A stretch of 64,000 nucleotides of DNA from assembly GCF_902497555.1 (NCBI RefSeq), contig NZ_CABVGP010000002.1, forward strand, positions 694,501 through 758,500. The letters are read 5' to 3'. Position 1 is the stretch's first letter. Each line of letters begins with the position of its first letter. The translations under genes were made by a program, and so were the position numbers. This document shows positions 18,169 through 26,859 of the stretch, piece after piece. The notes below the pieces were generated by a model that did no database searches, was not told the origin of the DNA, and worked only from the letters and a program-made list of their open reading frames with translations. The DNA comes from Amycolatopsis camponoti (GTDB taxonomy: Bacteria > Actinomycetota > Actinomycetes > Mycobacteriales > Pseudonocardiaceae).

Positions 18169-19766
18169 GTGAGCAAGCCCAACAAGCCCGTCGTTCTCAT
18201 CGCGGAGAAGCTCGCCCCCTCCGTGCTGAGTGTCTTCGGTGACGAGGTGGAGGTCCGGCACGTCGACGGCACGGACCGGTCCGCGCTGCTCGAGGCGGTG
18301 AAGAGCGCCGACGCGCTGCTCGTGCGCTCCGCGACGAAGGTCGACGCCGAGGTCTTCGGCGCCACGACGCAGCTCAAGGTCGTCGCCCGCGCCGGCGTCG
18401 GCCTCGACAACGTCGAGGTCCCCGCCGCCACCGAGCGCGGCGTCCTGGTCGTCAACGCGCCGACGTCGAACATCGTGTCCGCCGCCGAACACGCCGTGGC
18501 GCTGCTGCTGGCCGTCGCGCGCCGGGTCCCGGCCGCCAGCCAGAGCCTGCGCGCCGGCGAGTGGAAGCGCAGCTCGTTCTCCGGTGTGGAGCTGCAGGGC
18601 AAGACCATCGGCGTGGTCGGCCTCGGCAAGATCGGCCAGCTGTTCGCCCAGCGCCTCGCCGCCTTCGACACGCACATCATCGCCTACGACCCCTACGTTT
18701 CGGCCGCGCGCGCGGGCCAGCTCGGCATCGAGCTCGTCACCCTCGACGAGCTGCTGTCGCGCGCCGACGCCATCTCCATCCACCTGCCGAAGACCCCGGA
18801 GACCAAGGGGCTCATCGACGCCGAGGCGCTGAAGAAGACCAAGCCGGGCGTCATCATCGTGAACGCCGCCCGCGGCGGGCTGATCGTCGAGCAGGACCTG
18901 GCCGACGCGCTGCGCTCGGGCCACGTCGGCGGCGCCGGCATCGACGTCTTCGTCACCGAGCCGACCACGTCCAGCCCGCTGTTCGAGCTGGACAACGTCG
19001 TCGTGACGCCGCACCTGGGCGCGTCGACGGCCGAGGCGCAGGACCGCGCGGGCACCGACGTCGCGAAGTCCACGCTGCTGGCGCTGCGCGGCGACTTCGT
19101 GCCGGACGCGGTGAACGTCTCCGGCGGCGGCGCGGTGGGCGAGCACGTCCGCCCGTACCTGTCGCTGACGCAGAAGCTCGGCCAGCTGCTCACCGCCCTG
19201 AACCCGACGGCGCCGGCATCGGTGACCGTGCAGGTCAAGGGCGAGATCTCAGTGAGGACACCGGGGTGCTGCAGCTGGCGGCGCTGCGCGGGGTGTTCAC
19301 CGGCGTGGTCGAGGACCAGGTCACGTTCGTCAACGCGCCGCAGCTGGCGGAGAAGCTGGGCGTGCAGGTCGAGCTGGAGATCGAGACGGAGAGCCCGAAG
19401 TTCCGCAGCCTGGTCACGGTGCGCGCGGTGCACGCCGACGGCGCGGTGCTGACCGTGTCCGGTTCGGTCACCGGCAAGGACGAGGTCGAGAAGCTGGTCG
19501 AGGTCAACGGCCGCGGCTTCGACCTGCGGGCCGAGGGCACGGTCCTGCTGGTGGAGTACGGCGACCGCCCGGGTGTCATGGGCCGCGTCGGGACGCTGCT
19601 CGGCGAGGCCGGCATCAACATCGAGGCCGCGCAGATCAGCCAGACGACCGACGGCTCCGACGCGGTGATGCTGCTGCGCGTCGACCGCCACATCGACGCC
19701 CACCTGCTGGAGCCGATCGGCGCTTCGGTCGGGGCGCACACGATCCGCGCCGTCGACTTCAACTGA
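18169..19766 (+). pseudogene. serA: D-3-phosphoglycerate dehydrogenase, frameshifted near 19249
   Basis: SerA oxidises 3-phosphoglycerate in the first step of serine synthesis. The catalytic part is intact in frame from GTG 18169: GVGLDNVEVPAA, the Rossmann GKTIGVVGLGKIGQ, Arg in NAARGGLI, Glu in VTEPTT and His in TPHLGAST. After GEIS (near 19249) the homologous sequence continues in another frame (EDTGVLQLAALRGVF ... VLLVEYGDRPGVMGRVGTLL, the ACT domain) to 19766. A single missing base, most simply a C in TCCAGT, explains it. Restored length would be about 532 residues, normal for the long actinobacterial type. As read, translation ends at 19452 with a wrong tail. A sequencing error is as likely as a real mutation, because this is a housekeeping gene. 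Confidence 0.9.
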
Positions 19767-19779
19767 CGCGAAGCACCAC

Positions 19780-19815
19780 AAAGGCCCCCTCGCCGTTCGC
19801 GGTGAGGGGGCCTTT
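19780..19815 (+). terminator. serA terminator
   Basis: A 16-bp stem (AAAGGCCCCCTCGCCG with its complement, one G.T pair) around a TTCG loop lies 14 bases after the serA stop. Confidence 0.75.
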
Positions 19816-20002
19816 GCGCGCAATCACATCTGGATAACGGAGTCCTTTGCCTACGTAAGTAGGTGTTTTGGGGCATTAGGTTCTCTCCGCGAGGTCGAAC
19901 CACGCGCCGTCGAGGGCACGGCGCGGTCGCCGTGCTTCACCGTCGGGGGTGCTAGGAGCGGCTGGCAGGTTCGGGTCCAGACCTCGAGTAAGGGGCCGAC
20001 TC

Positions 20003-23000
20003 ATGAGCAGATCCCGCTTACCCGCTCGCGTCACGACGGCGTTGTTCGCCGTCGTGCTGGCGGCCGCGCTCGGGGCGCCGGTCGCGAGCGCCGCTGACGC
20101 ACCTCTGGCCGACGGAGTGGCGCCCGCGAAGATCGGCACGAACCTGCAGGGCAAGGTCGCGCCGCGGCTGGGTGCCGCGCAGGGCCGCGTCACCGCGTTC
20201 GTCGAGCTGGCCAAGAAGCCCGCCGTCGACGCGTTCACCGCCGCGCAGCCGCAGGGCAAGGACCAGGCCAAGCGCGCCGCCAAGGCCGCCAAGGCCGACA
20301 CCGCCGCCGCCGTGGACTCGGTCCTCGGGCAGCTGCGGTCCGCCGACGCCAAGCCGCAGGTCGTCACCCGGACCGCCAACGCCGTCCCCGGCGTGGTCGT
20401 CACGGCCGACGCCGCCAAGCTGCGCGAGGTCGCCAAGCGCGCGGACGTCGTTTCGGTGCGCGCGGTCGTGCCGAAGACCCGCACCAACGCCAGCGCCGAG
20501 CAGCTGACCAACACGCTCGCCGCGTGGCAGCAGACCGGCAAGTTCGGCGACGGCGTCCGCGTCGGCGTGATCGACGACGGCATCGACTACACCCACGCCG
20601 ACTTCGGCGGCCCCGGCACGCCGGCCGCGTACAAGAGCGTCGACAGCACCAAGCCGACCCCGCTCTTCCCGAGCGCCAAGGTCGTCGGCGGCACCGACCT
20701 CGTCGGCAACGACTACGACGCCGCGACGCCCGGCAAGACCACCCCGGCGCCGGACCCGAACCCGCTGGCCTGCGGTGAGCACGGCACGCACGTCGCCGGC
20801 ACCATCGGCGGCTTCGGCGTCACCGCCGACGGCAAGACCTTCAAGGGCGACTACAAGAAGCTGGACGCCAAGAAGGTCGACGCGATGCAGATCGGCCCGG
20901 GCACGGCGCCGAAGTCGCTCCTCTACGCCATCAAGGTCTTCGGCTGCGCGGGCTCGACGAACGTCACCTCGCAGGCGCTGGACTGGGCGCTCGACCCGGA
21001 CGGCGACGGCGACTTCACCGACCACCTCGACATCGTCAACCTGTCGCTGGGCTCCGACTTCGGCGCGCCGGACGACCCGGACTCGCTGTTCGTGCGCAAG
21101 CTCGCCGCGAACAACGTGCTCCCGGTGATCTCGGCGGGCAACGGCGGCGACATCAACGACATCGCCGGCTCGCCGGGCAACACGCCCGAGGCGCTCACCG
21201 TTGCCAGCACCCGCGACGCGGGCGTCCTGCGCGACGCCGCCGAGGCCACCGCGCCGACCGCGGCCAAGGGCCAGAAGACCGGGCAGTACAGCCAGAACTA
21301 CACCGGCTACGACACGCTGAACCTGACCGCGCCGGTCGTGGCGCTGTCCGCGGCGAACAACGCGGGCTGCGCGCCGTACTCCGCGGCGGACAAGGCGAAG
21401 GCCGCCGGCAAGTTCGTCTGGCTGGAGTGGGACGACAACGACTCGACCCGCGCCTGCGGTTCGGCGGCCCGGGCGAACAACGCCCAGGCGGCCGGGGCGA
21501 AGGGTGCGCTGCTGTCGTCCACTTTGGAGCACTTCAGCGCCGGCATCGCGGGCAACGCGGCGATCCCGGTGTTCCAGTTCACCGGTTCCGCGACGAAGAC
21601 GCTGCGCGCGGCGCTGACCGCGGGCACGCTGCAGGTCCGGCTCTACGGCGCCGGGCGCGCCTCGATCCAGACCTACGACAAGACCATCGTGGACACCCCG
21701 AGCTCGTTCACCTCGCGCGGCACCCGCGGCCCGGCGCTCAAGCCGGACGTCGCCGCGCCGGGTGACACGATCACCTCGGCGTTCCGCGGCAGCGGCAACG
21801 GCCGGACCGTGCTCTCGGGCACGTCGATGGCCGCCCCGCACACCGCGGGCATCACCGCGCTCGTCCGCCAGTCCCACCCGGACTGGTCGGTCGAGGAGGT
21901 CAAGGCCTCGGTCGTCGACACCGCCGGCCACGACGTCGGCGACGGCGCGGGCCACACCTACGCGCCGCAGCGCGTCGGCAGCGGCCGGATCGACGCCAAG
22001 GCGGCGCTGGACAACCAGGTGCTCGCCTACGTCCAGGACGACCCGGGCGCGGTCAGCGTCAGCTTCGGCACGGTCGAGGCCTCCGGGCCGGTGACGCTGT
22101 CGAAGACGATCAAGCTGGTGAACAAGGGTGTCACGCCCGCCGAGTACACCGTGGGCTACCAGGCGGTCAACGCGCTGCCGGGTGTCGAGTACACAGTGGA
22201 CAAGCAGTCGGTGAAGCTGACCCCGCGCGGCACCGCCAAGGTCAAGGTGACGCTCAAGATCACCGACCCGAAGGCGCTGCGCAAGGTCATGGACCCGACC
22301 ATGCAGGCCACCCAGGCCGGCCTGGCGCGGCAGTTCGTCGCCGACGCTTCGGGCCGCGTCGCCTTCACGCCCACCAGCGGGGCCAAGGTGCCGCTGCGGG
22401 TTTCGGTCTACGCCGCGCCCAAGCCGGTGTCGACGATTTCGACGCCGCAGTCGGTGAAGTTCGGGGCCGACGCGACCCAGGGTGTGCTGAACCTGAGCGG
22501 CAAGGGTGTCGACCAGGGCTCCGGCGCGCAGCGCTACCGCTCGCTGATCAGCGTGCTCGAGCTGCAGGCGGAGTCCCCGCAGCTGCCCGAGTGCGACGCG
22601 GACGTGGTCACCGACTGCACGGTGAACAAGACCGCTAAGGGCGGCGACCTCCGCTACATCGGCGCGGCGTCCACCGCGCCGCTGGCGAAGGAGCAGGGTG
22701 AGCCGGAGAACGCGATCCTCGCGTTCGGCCTGTCCACCTGGGGCGACTGGGCGAACATCGGCAGCAACACCTCGCCGTTCGTCGACATCGACACCACCGG
22801 GGACGGGACGCCGGACTTCGAGACCTACGTGACCAAGGCGACGGCCACGGACGTCCTGCTGGCCGTCACGGTCGCGCTGACCCCGGGCTTCCCGCAGGTC
22901 GACGTGCAGGCCGTCAACGGCCAGCTCGGCGACGTCGACACGAACGTGTTCGACACGAACGTGATCACGCTGCCGGTTTCCCTGGCGGCGCTGGGCATCG

Positions 23001-23362
23001 ACGCGGGTGCCGACAGCCACCGCATCTCCTACACGGTGGGTGTGAGCGGTTTCTACGTCGCGCCGGGCACGACGAACGGGCTGATCGACTACGTCGGCAC
23101 GCCGCTGTCGTTCGACGCGCTCGCGCCGGGCTACTCGGTGCAGGGCGGCGGCGACGCCGCGCTGGGCTACGTCGCGAAGCCGGGAACGGCGCTGGTCGTG
23201 AACCGGAACGCCGCCTCGGCCGCGGCCGACGGGGCGCTCGGGCTGCTCGCCATCGAGCACCACAACGCCGCGGGCAACCGGGCGAACGTGGTCAAGGTGG
23301 ACGCCGCCCAGGGTGCCCGGCCGGGCAACGACCGTCAGCCGATCGGGGCTGGTCACCGCTAG
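20003..23362 (+). CDS. Secreted S8 subtilisin-like serine protease
   Basis: This 1119-residue exported protease starts at ATG 20003 (AAGGGG upstream) with a signal peptide ending ASA-AD near residue 30. An inhibitor-like propeptide follows to about residue 150, then the S8 catalytic domain. The triad is Asp191 in GVIDDGIDYTH, His260 in HGTHVAG and Ser608 in GTSMAAPHTAG. A PA-like insertion sits between His and Ser (about residues 400-560). After about residue 690 there is a C-terminal half with Fn3/Ig-like strands (FGTVEASGPVTLSKTIKLVN). The layout resembles large actinomycete extracellular subtilases, which also have a GTSMAAP serine motif. It is a stand-alone gene between serA and leuB. Confidence 0.93.
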   Translation: MSRSRLPARVTTALFAVVLAAALGAPVASAADAPLADGVAPAKIGTNLQGKVAPRLGAAQGRVTAFVELAKKPAVDAFTAAQPQGKDQAKRAAKAAKADTAAAVDSVLGQLRSADAKPQVVTRTANAVPGVVVTADAAKLREVAKRADVVSVRAVVPKTRTNASAEQLTNTLAAWQQTGKFGDGVRVGVIDDGIDYTHADFGGPGTPAAYKSVDSTKPTPLFPSAKVVGGTDLVGNDYDAATPGKTTPAPDPNPLACGEHGTHVAGTIGGFGVTADGKTFKGDYKKLDAKKVDAMQIGPGTAPKSLLYAIKVFGCAGSTNVTSQALDWALDPDGDGDFTDHLDIVNLSLGSDFGAPDDPDSLFVRKLAANNVLPVISAGNGGDINDIAGSPGNTPEALTVASTRDAGVLRDAAEATAPTAAKGQKTGQYSQNYTGYDTLNLTAPVVALSAANNAGCAPYSAADKAKAAGKFVWLEWDDNDSTRACGSAARANNAQAAGAKGALLSSTLEHFSAGIAGNAAIPVFQFTGSATKTLRAALTAGTLQVRLYGAGRASIQTYDKTIVDTPSSFTSRGTRGPALKPDVAAPGDTITSAFRGSGNGRTVLSGTSMAAPHTAGITALVRQSHPDWSVEEVKASVVDTAGHDVGDGAGHTYAPQRVGSGRIDAKAALDNQVLAYVQDDPGAVSVSFGTVEASGPVTLSKTIKLVNKGVTPAEYTVGYQAVNALPGVEYTVDKQSVKLTPRGTAKVKVTLKITDPKALRKVMDPTMQATQAGLARQFVADASGRVAFTPTSGAKVPLRVSVYAAPKPVSTISTPQSVKFGADATQGVLNLSGKGVDQGSGAQRYRSLISVLELQAESPQLPECDADVVTDCTVNKTAKGGDLRYIGAASTAPLAKEQGEPENAILAFGLSTWGDWANIGSNTSPFVDIDTTGDGTPDFETYVTKATATDVLLAVTVALTPGFPQVDVQAVNGQLGDVDTNVFDTNVITLPVSLAALGIDAGADSHRISYTVGVSGFYVAPGTTNGLIDYVGTPLSFDALAPGYSVQGGGDAALGYVAKPGTALVVNRNAASAAADGALGLLAIEHHNAAGNRANVVKVDAAQGARPGNDRQPIGAGHR

Positions 23363-23391
23363 TCCGGGACAAGATCGATCTGTGCAGGAAC

Positions 23392-23436
23392 CGGGGCGTC
23401 TCCGGCGGGTTTCCGCCGGGGGCGCCCCGCTCTTGT
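23392..23436 (+). terminator. Terminator after subtilase gene
   Basis: A compound stem, CGGGGCG-tct-CCGGCGG-gttt-CCGCCGG-ggg-CGCCCCG, is followed by CTCTTGTT, 30 bases after the stop. Confidence 0.7.
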
Positions 23437-23590
23437 TAACCCGATCGGGTGTCTCACCCTGCGGGAGGATGCGGCATAAGGGTGGTGCGGCTACGGCCGT
23501 TTGTCTACGGCCGGTAACCTTCCGGCTGCTGGCGTTTTGTTGCGGTGGGCCATCGGTGCATCCGGTGGCCTCGTCGACGGAGGTGTGTGG

Positions 23591-24628
23591 ATGCGGCTCG
23601 CGGTGATCCCAGGAGACGGGATCGGGCCCGAGGTGGTCTCCGAGGCGTTGAAGGTGCTCGGCGAGGTAGTACCTACGGCGGAGATCACGAACTACGACCT
23701 CGGCGCCGCGCGGTGGCACGCGACGGGTGAGCTGCTCCCGGAGTCGGTGCTGGGCGAACTGCGCCAGCACGACGCGATCCTGCTGGGCGCGGTCGGCGAC
23801 CCGTCGGTGCCGAGCGGCATCCTCGAGCGCGGCCTGCTGCTGCGCCTGCGGTTCGAAATGGACCACCACGTCAACCTGCGCCCGGCGCGGCTGTACCCGG
23901 GTGTCCGGGGACCGCTGGCCGACGCGGGCGACGTCGACATGGTCGTCGTGCGAGAGGGGACCGAGGGCCCGTACGCGGGTACCGGCGGCCTGATCCGCAA
24001 GGACACCGAGCACGAGATCGCGACGGAGGTCAGCGTCAACACGGCGTTCGGCGTCCGCCGTGTCGTCGCCGACGCGTTCAACCGCGCCGAGCTCCGCCCG
24101 CGCAAGCACCTGACGCTGGTGCACAAGACCAACGTGCTGTCGTTCGCCGGCTCGCTGTGGTCGCGGATCGTCGAAGAGGTCTCGCTGGAGCACCCGGACG
24201 TGACGGTCGCTTATTCGCACGTGGACGCGGCGACCATCCACCTGGTGACCGATCCGTCCCGGTTCGACGTGATCGTGACGGACAACCTGTTCGGCGACAT
24301 CATCACCGACCTCGCGGCGGCGGTGACGGGCGGAATCGGCCTGGCGGCGAGCGGCAACCTGGACATGACCCGCCGCAACCCGAGCATGTTCGAGCCGGTC
24401 CACGGCTCGGCGCCGGACATCGCGGGCCAGGGCCTGGCCGACCCGACGGCGGCGGTCCTTTCGGTGGCGCTGCTGCTGGACCACCTGGGCCAGAAGGAAG
24501 CGGCCCGGCGGATCGAGGCGTCGGTGGCGTTCGATCTGGCGACGCGGGACCAGGCATCGCCGGGTGCGACGACGGCTGTCGGGGACCGGTTGGCGGCGCT
24601 GGTTTCTTCCAACGTGCGCACGGGCTGA
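23591..24628 (+). CDS. leuB: 3-isopropylmalate dehydrogenase
   Basis: This 345-residue NAD-dependent enzyme performs the oxidative decarboxylation step of leucine synthesis. It begins [16 protein letters not shown]. It contains [21 protein letters not shown] (Arg ligands, split here at [14 protein letters not shown]), [12 protein letters not shown], the metal-binding Asp in [14 protein letters not shown], and the NAD-site [17 protein letters not shown] 23591 follows GGAGGT; the longer frame from 23501 is rejected. Just upstream a 9-base direct repeat CTACGGCCG (23491-23499 and 23505-23513) is a possible regulatory site. It has its own terminator, so it is monocistronic. Confidence 0.96.
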   Translation: MRLAVIPGDGIGPEVVSEALKVLGEVVPTAEITNYDLGAARWHATGELLPESVLGELRQHDAILLGAVGDPSVPSGILERGLLLRLRFEMDHHVNLRPARLYPGVRGPLADAGDVDMVVVREGTEGPYAGTGGLIRKDTEHEIATEVSVNTAFGVRRVVADAFNRAELRPRKHLTLVHKTNVLSFAGSLWSRIVEEVSLEHPDVTVAYSHVDAATIHLVTDPSRFDVIVTDNLFGDIITDLAAAVTGGIGLAASGNLDMTRRNPSMFEPVHGSAPDIAGQGLADPTAAVLSVALLLDHLGQKEAARRIEASVAFDLATRDQASPGATTAVGDRLAALVSSNVRTG

Positions 24629-24647
24629 GGTTTCGGCTTCGGGAGAG

Positions 24648-24676
24648 CCCCGCACCCTGGTGGTGCGGGGTTTTTT
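24648..24676 (+). terminator. leuB terminator
   Basis: CCCCGCACC / GGTGCGGGG stem with a 5-base loop and six T, 19 bases after the leuB stop. Confidence 0.85.
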
Positions 24677-25075
24677 CGTGGCTGGGGTTTTGCGGGTTTG
24701 TGCGCGAGGGTTCGTGCGCGGAGGTTCGTGCGCGGGGGTTGTCCACAGCGGCGGCGTGATGTGGACAGCCGAGCTGGTGGGTGGCTTTTTTGCCGGTTCC
24801 GTCGGGAGGCGTCGATAGACTGGACCTGGGTCAGCCCCCAGGGAGCGGCGGGGTTTGGCGGCGGCGGGGTTTGGCGGCGGTGAGCATGGCAAAGTGCACC
24901 GACCGACCGACCGACCGGCTTGGCGCCGGTCGTGGCGGTGAGGCGCGGGTGGGCGTCTCGAACAAGTCATGCACACCCACACGCCTCGAACGAAGTCCTG
25001 CCAAGGGCGTGCGCCCGGCGTTCCCGGATGGTGGGAGCTTGACCCAAGTTGTGGACTTCCCCGGAAACCCTGTGG
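24677..25075. other. Intergenic region leuB-cimA leader
   Basis: No credible gene is seen. It holds three near-copies of GTTCGTGCGCGGAGG (about 24700-24740), element copy A, a twofold GGCGGCGGGGTTTGG repeat (about 24846-24878), four tandem GACC units (24901-24917), and a direct repeat CGTCTCGAACAAGTC / CGCCTCGAACGAAGTC (24954-24968 and 24982-24997) upstream of the cimA promoter. Confidence 0.6.
24737..24856 (+). repeat. Dispersed intergenic element, copy A
   Basis: TTGTCCACA (24739-24747), 12 bases, TGTGGACAG; then GATAGACTGGA beginning 75 bases after the start of the first nonamer; then GTCAGCCCCCAGGGAG and a G-rich tail. Copies B (49140-49258), C (46163-46284, minus) and D (58302-58424, minus) keep the same parts at the same distances. 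TAGACT or TACGCT fits a -10 hexamer. Confidence 0.65.
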
Positions 25076-25081
25076 CATGAT
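25052..25081 (+). promoter_or_regulatory. cimA leader promoter
   Basis: TGGACT, an 18-base spacer and CATGAT (25076-25081) form a candidate promoter. The predicted start falls on or next to the GTG of the isoleucine-rich leader (25088), again giving a leaderless leader peptide. The same TGGACT-N18 layout precedes the ltbR-like gene. Confidence 0.5.
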
Positions 25082-25087
25082 GCGACC

Positions 25088-25132
25088 GTGACCAGCTTCG
25101 CGATCATTATCATCGAGCGCGCCGGACGGTAG
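25088..25132 (+). CDS. cimA isoleucine leader peptide (attenuator)
   Basis: This 14-codon ORF, GTG to TAG, encodes VTSFAIIIIERAGR (start Val read as Met). Four consecutive Ile codons (ATC ATT ATC ATC, 25103-25114) are striking in a genome this GC-rich. It is followed by a pairing segment pair and a near-perfect terminator before cimA, which makes the isoleucine precursor from pyruvate. The expected logic is that scarce Ile-tRNA stalls the ribosome at the Ile run and prevents the terminator. The architecture and amino-acid match to the pathway make this convincing although no homologue search was possible. Confidence 0.8.
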   Translation: MTSFAIIIIERAGR

Positions 25133-25186
25133 CTCCACAAGAGCACCCGGCGCGCAACCTCTCGCACCCATGCGGGAGGTTTTTTT
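25117..25186 (+). terminator. cimA attenuator: pause hairpin and terminator
   Basis: GCGCGCCGG (25117-25125) pairs with CCGGCGCGC (25147-25155). Immediately after, AACCTCTCGCA (25156-25166) pairs with TGCGGGAGGTT (25171-25181) over a CCCA loop with one wobble, followed by seven T. Confidence 0.85.
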
Positions 25187-25223
25187 GTTGCCTCGAAACG
25201 CCCGAACTCGCTAGGAGAAGACC

Positions 25224-26855
25224 GTGACCCGCCAGGAGCCCGCCGATACCCCCCTCGGCGATGCCTTCCACCTCTACGACACGACCCTGCGCGACGGTGC
25301 GCAGCGTGAGGGCATCTCCTACTCCGTCCAGGACAAGCTGGCCGTCGCGCGGCTGCTGGACGAGCTGGGCGTCGGGTTCATCGAAGGCGGCTGGCCGGGG
25401 GCGCTCCCCAAGGACACGGAATTCTTCTCCCGCGCCGCGAAAGGCGAGCTGAAGCTGAACCACGCGGCCCTGGTCGCGTTCGGGGCCACGCGCAAGGCCG
25501 GCACCACCGCCGAGGCCGATCCGCAGGTCCGGGCCCTCCTCGAGAGTGAAGCCCCGGTCGTCACGCTCGTCGCCAAGTCCGATCTGCGCCACATCGAACG
25601 CGCCCTGCGCGTGGACGTCGACGAAGCCTGCGCGATGGTCAAGGACACCGTCGCCTTCCTCGTCAAGGAAGGCCGGCGCGTCTTCCTCGACGCCGAGCAC
25701 TTCTTCGACGGCTACGCCTACTCTCCCGAAACCTCCCTCAAGGTGCTCGACGCCGCCGCGCACGCGGGCGCCGACGTCCTCGTCCTCTGCGACACCAACG
25801 GCGGTCAGCTGCCGCTCGGGCTCGCCGAGACCGTCAGGACCATCAAGGAAAAGACCGGGTTCCGCCTCGGAATCCACTGTCAGGACGACACTTCCTGCGC
25901 CGTGGCGAACTCCGTCGCCGCGGTGCAGGCCGGCGTGACGCACGTCCAGTGCACCGCCAACGGTTACGGGGAGCGGGCCGGCAACGCCGACCTCTTCGCC
26001 GTGACGGGAAACCTCGTGACCAAGCTCGGGATGGAGGTCCTCCCGACCGGAGGCGCCGCCGAGCTCACCCGGGTCTCCCATGCCCTTGCCGAAATCGCGA
26101 ACCTCGCCCCCTACTCCCACCAGGCTTACGTAGGGGCGTCGGCTTTTGCCCACAAGGCAGGGCTGCACGCGAGCGCGATCAAGGTGGATCCGTTGTTGTA
26201 CAACCACATCGATCCGTCTTCCGTCGGCAACGACATGCGGGTGCTGGTCACCGAGATGGCCGGCCGGGCCAGCCTCGAGCTCAAGGGACGTGAGCTCGGG
26301 GTCGACCTCGCCGGCCGGCCCGAAGCGCTGACGAGCGCCATCACGAAGGTCAAGCGCCTCGAAGCGGAAGGCTGGTCGTTCGAAGCGGCCGACGCCTCCC
26401 TCGAACTCCTGCTCCGCCAGGAGGCCGACGTCCCCGCCGAGGCGCCGTTCGAGCTCGAGTCCTACCGCGTGGTCCTCGACCACCGCCCGGACGGCGAGGT
26501 GATGGCCGAGGCCACGGTCAAGGTGCACGTCGGCGGCCAGCGCGTCATCGCCACCGCCGAGGGCATCGGCCCGGTGCACGCGCTCGACGCCGCGCTGCGG
26601 AAGGCGCTCTCCCCGCACCTGTCCTGGTTGGACAGTGTGGACCTGGCCGACTACAAGGTCCGCATCCTCCAGGGCCACCCGGGCACCGACGCCGTGACGC
26701 GCGTGCTGGTCGAGAGCACCGACGGCGAACGCGAGTGGACCACCGTCGGCGTGCACGGCAACATCGTCGAGGCCAGCTGGCTGGCCCTCTGCGACGCGCT
26801 CGTCCACAAGAGCACCACCGTGGCCCCGGTCACGGAAACGGCGGACGTAGACTGA
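25224..26855 (+). CDS. cimA: Citramalate synthase
   Basis: This 543-residue enzyme of the 2-isopropylmalate/citramalate synthase family condenses pyruvate with acetyl-CoA to citramalate, giving 2-ketobutyrate for isoleucine without threonine. The TIM barrel has YDTTLRDGAQREGISYSV at about residues 18-35 and CDTNGGQLPLGL with GIHCQDDTSCAVANSVAAV. HKAGLHASAI starts near residue 311. The C-terminal LeuA-type regulatory domain runs from about residue 400 (SYRVVLDHRPDGEVMAEATV). It is distinguished from LeuA by the N-terminal EGISYSVQDKL and by length. GTG 25224 follows AGGAG. The Ile-codon attenuator upstream supports the isoleucine assignment. The FAH-family gene follows after 4 bases. Confidence 0.93.
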   Translation: MTRQEPADTPLGDAFHLYDTTLRDGAQREGISYSVQDKLAVARLLDELGVGFIEGGWPGALPKDTEFFSRAAKGELKLNHAALVAFGATRKAGTTAEADPQVRALLESEAPVVTLVAKSDLRHIERALRVDVDEACAMVKDTVAFLVKEGRRVFLDAEHFFDGYAYSPETSLKVLDAAAHAGADVLVLCDTNGGQLPLGLAETVRTIKEKTGFRLGIHCQDDTSCAVANSVAAVQAGVTHVQCTANGYGERAGNADLFAVTGNLVTKLGMEVLPTGGAAELTRVSHALAEIANLAPYSHQAYVGASAFAHKAGLHASAIKVDPLLYNHIDPSSVGNDMRVLVTEMAGRASLELKGRELGVDLAGRPEALTSAITKVKRLEAEGWSFEAADASLELLLRQEADVPAEAPFELESYRVVLDHRPDGEVMAEATVKVHVGGQRVIATAEGIGPVHALDAALRKALSPHLSWLDSVDLADYKVRILQGHPGTDAVTRVLVESTDGEREWTTVGVHGNIVEASWLALCDALVHKSTTVAPVTETADVD

Positions 26856-26859
26856 CCGA

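Noticed and set aside
19240..19260. Programmed ribosomal frameshift in serA
   Set aside because: There is no heptameric slippery sequence at the junction; a single-base deletion or sequence error is simpler.
24781..25080. 99-codon ORF upstream of cimA
   Set aside because: It crosses the dispersed element, simple repeats and the cimA promoter and has no ribosome site or similarity.
20018..25171. 1717-codon open frame on the minus strand
   Set aside because: It is antisense to the subtilase and leuB, is Arg/Val/Asp/Gly-rich as expected for a shadow of high-GC codons, and has no domain similarity.
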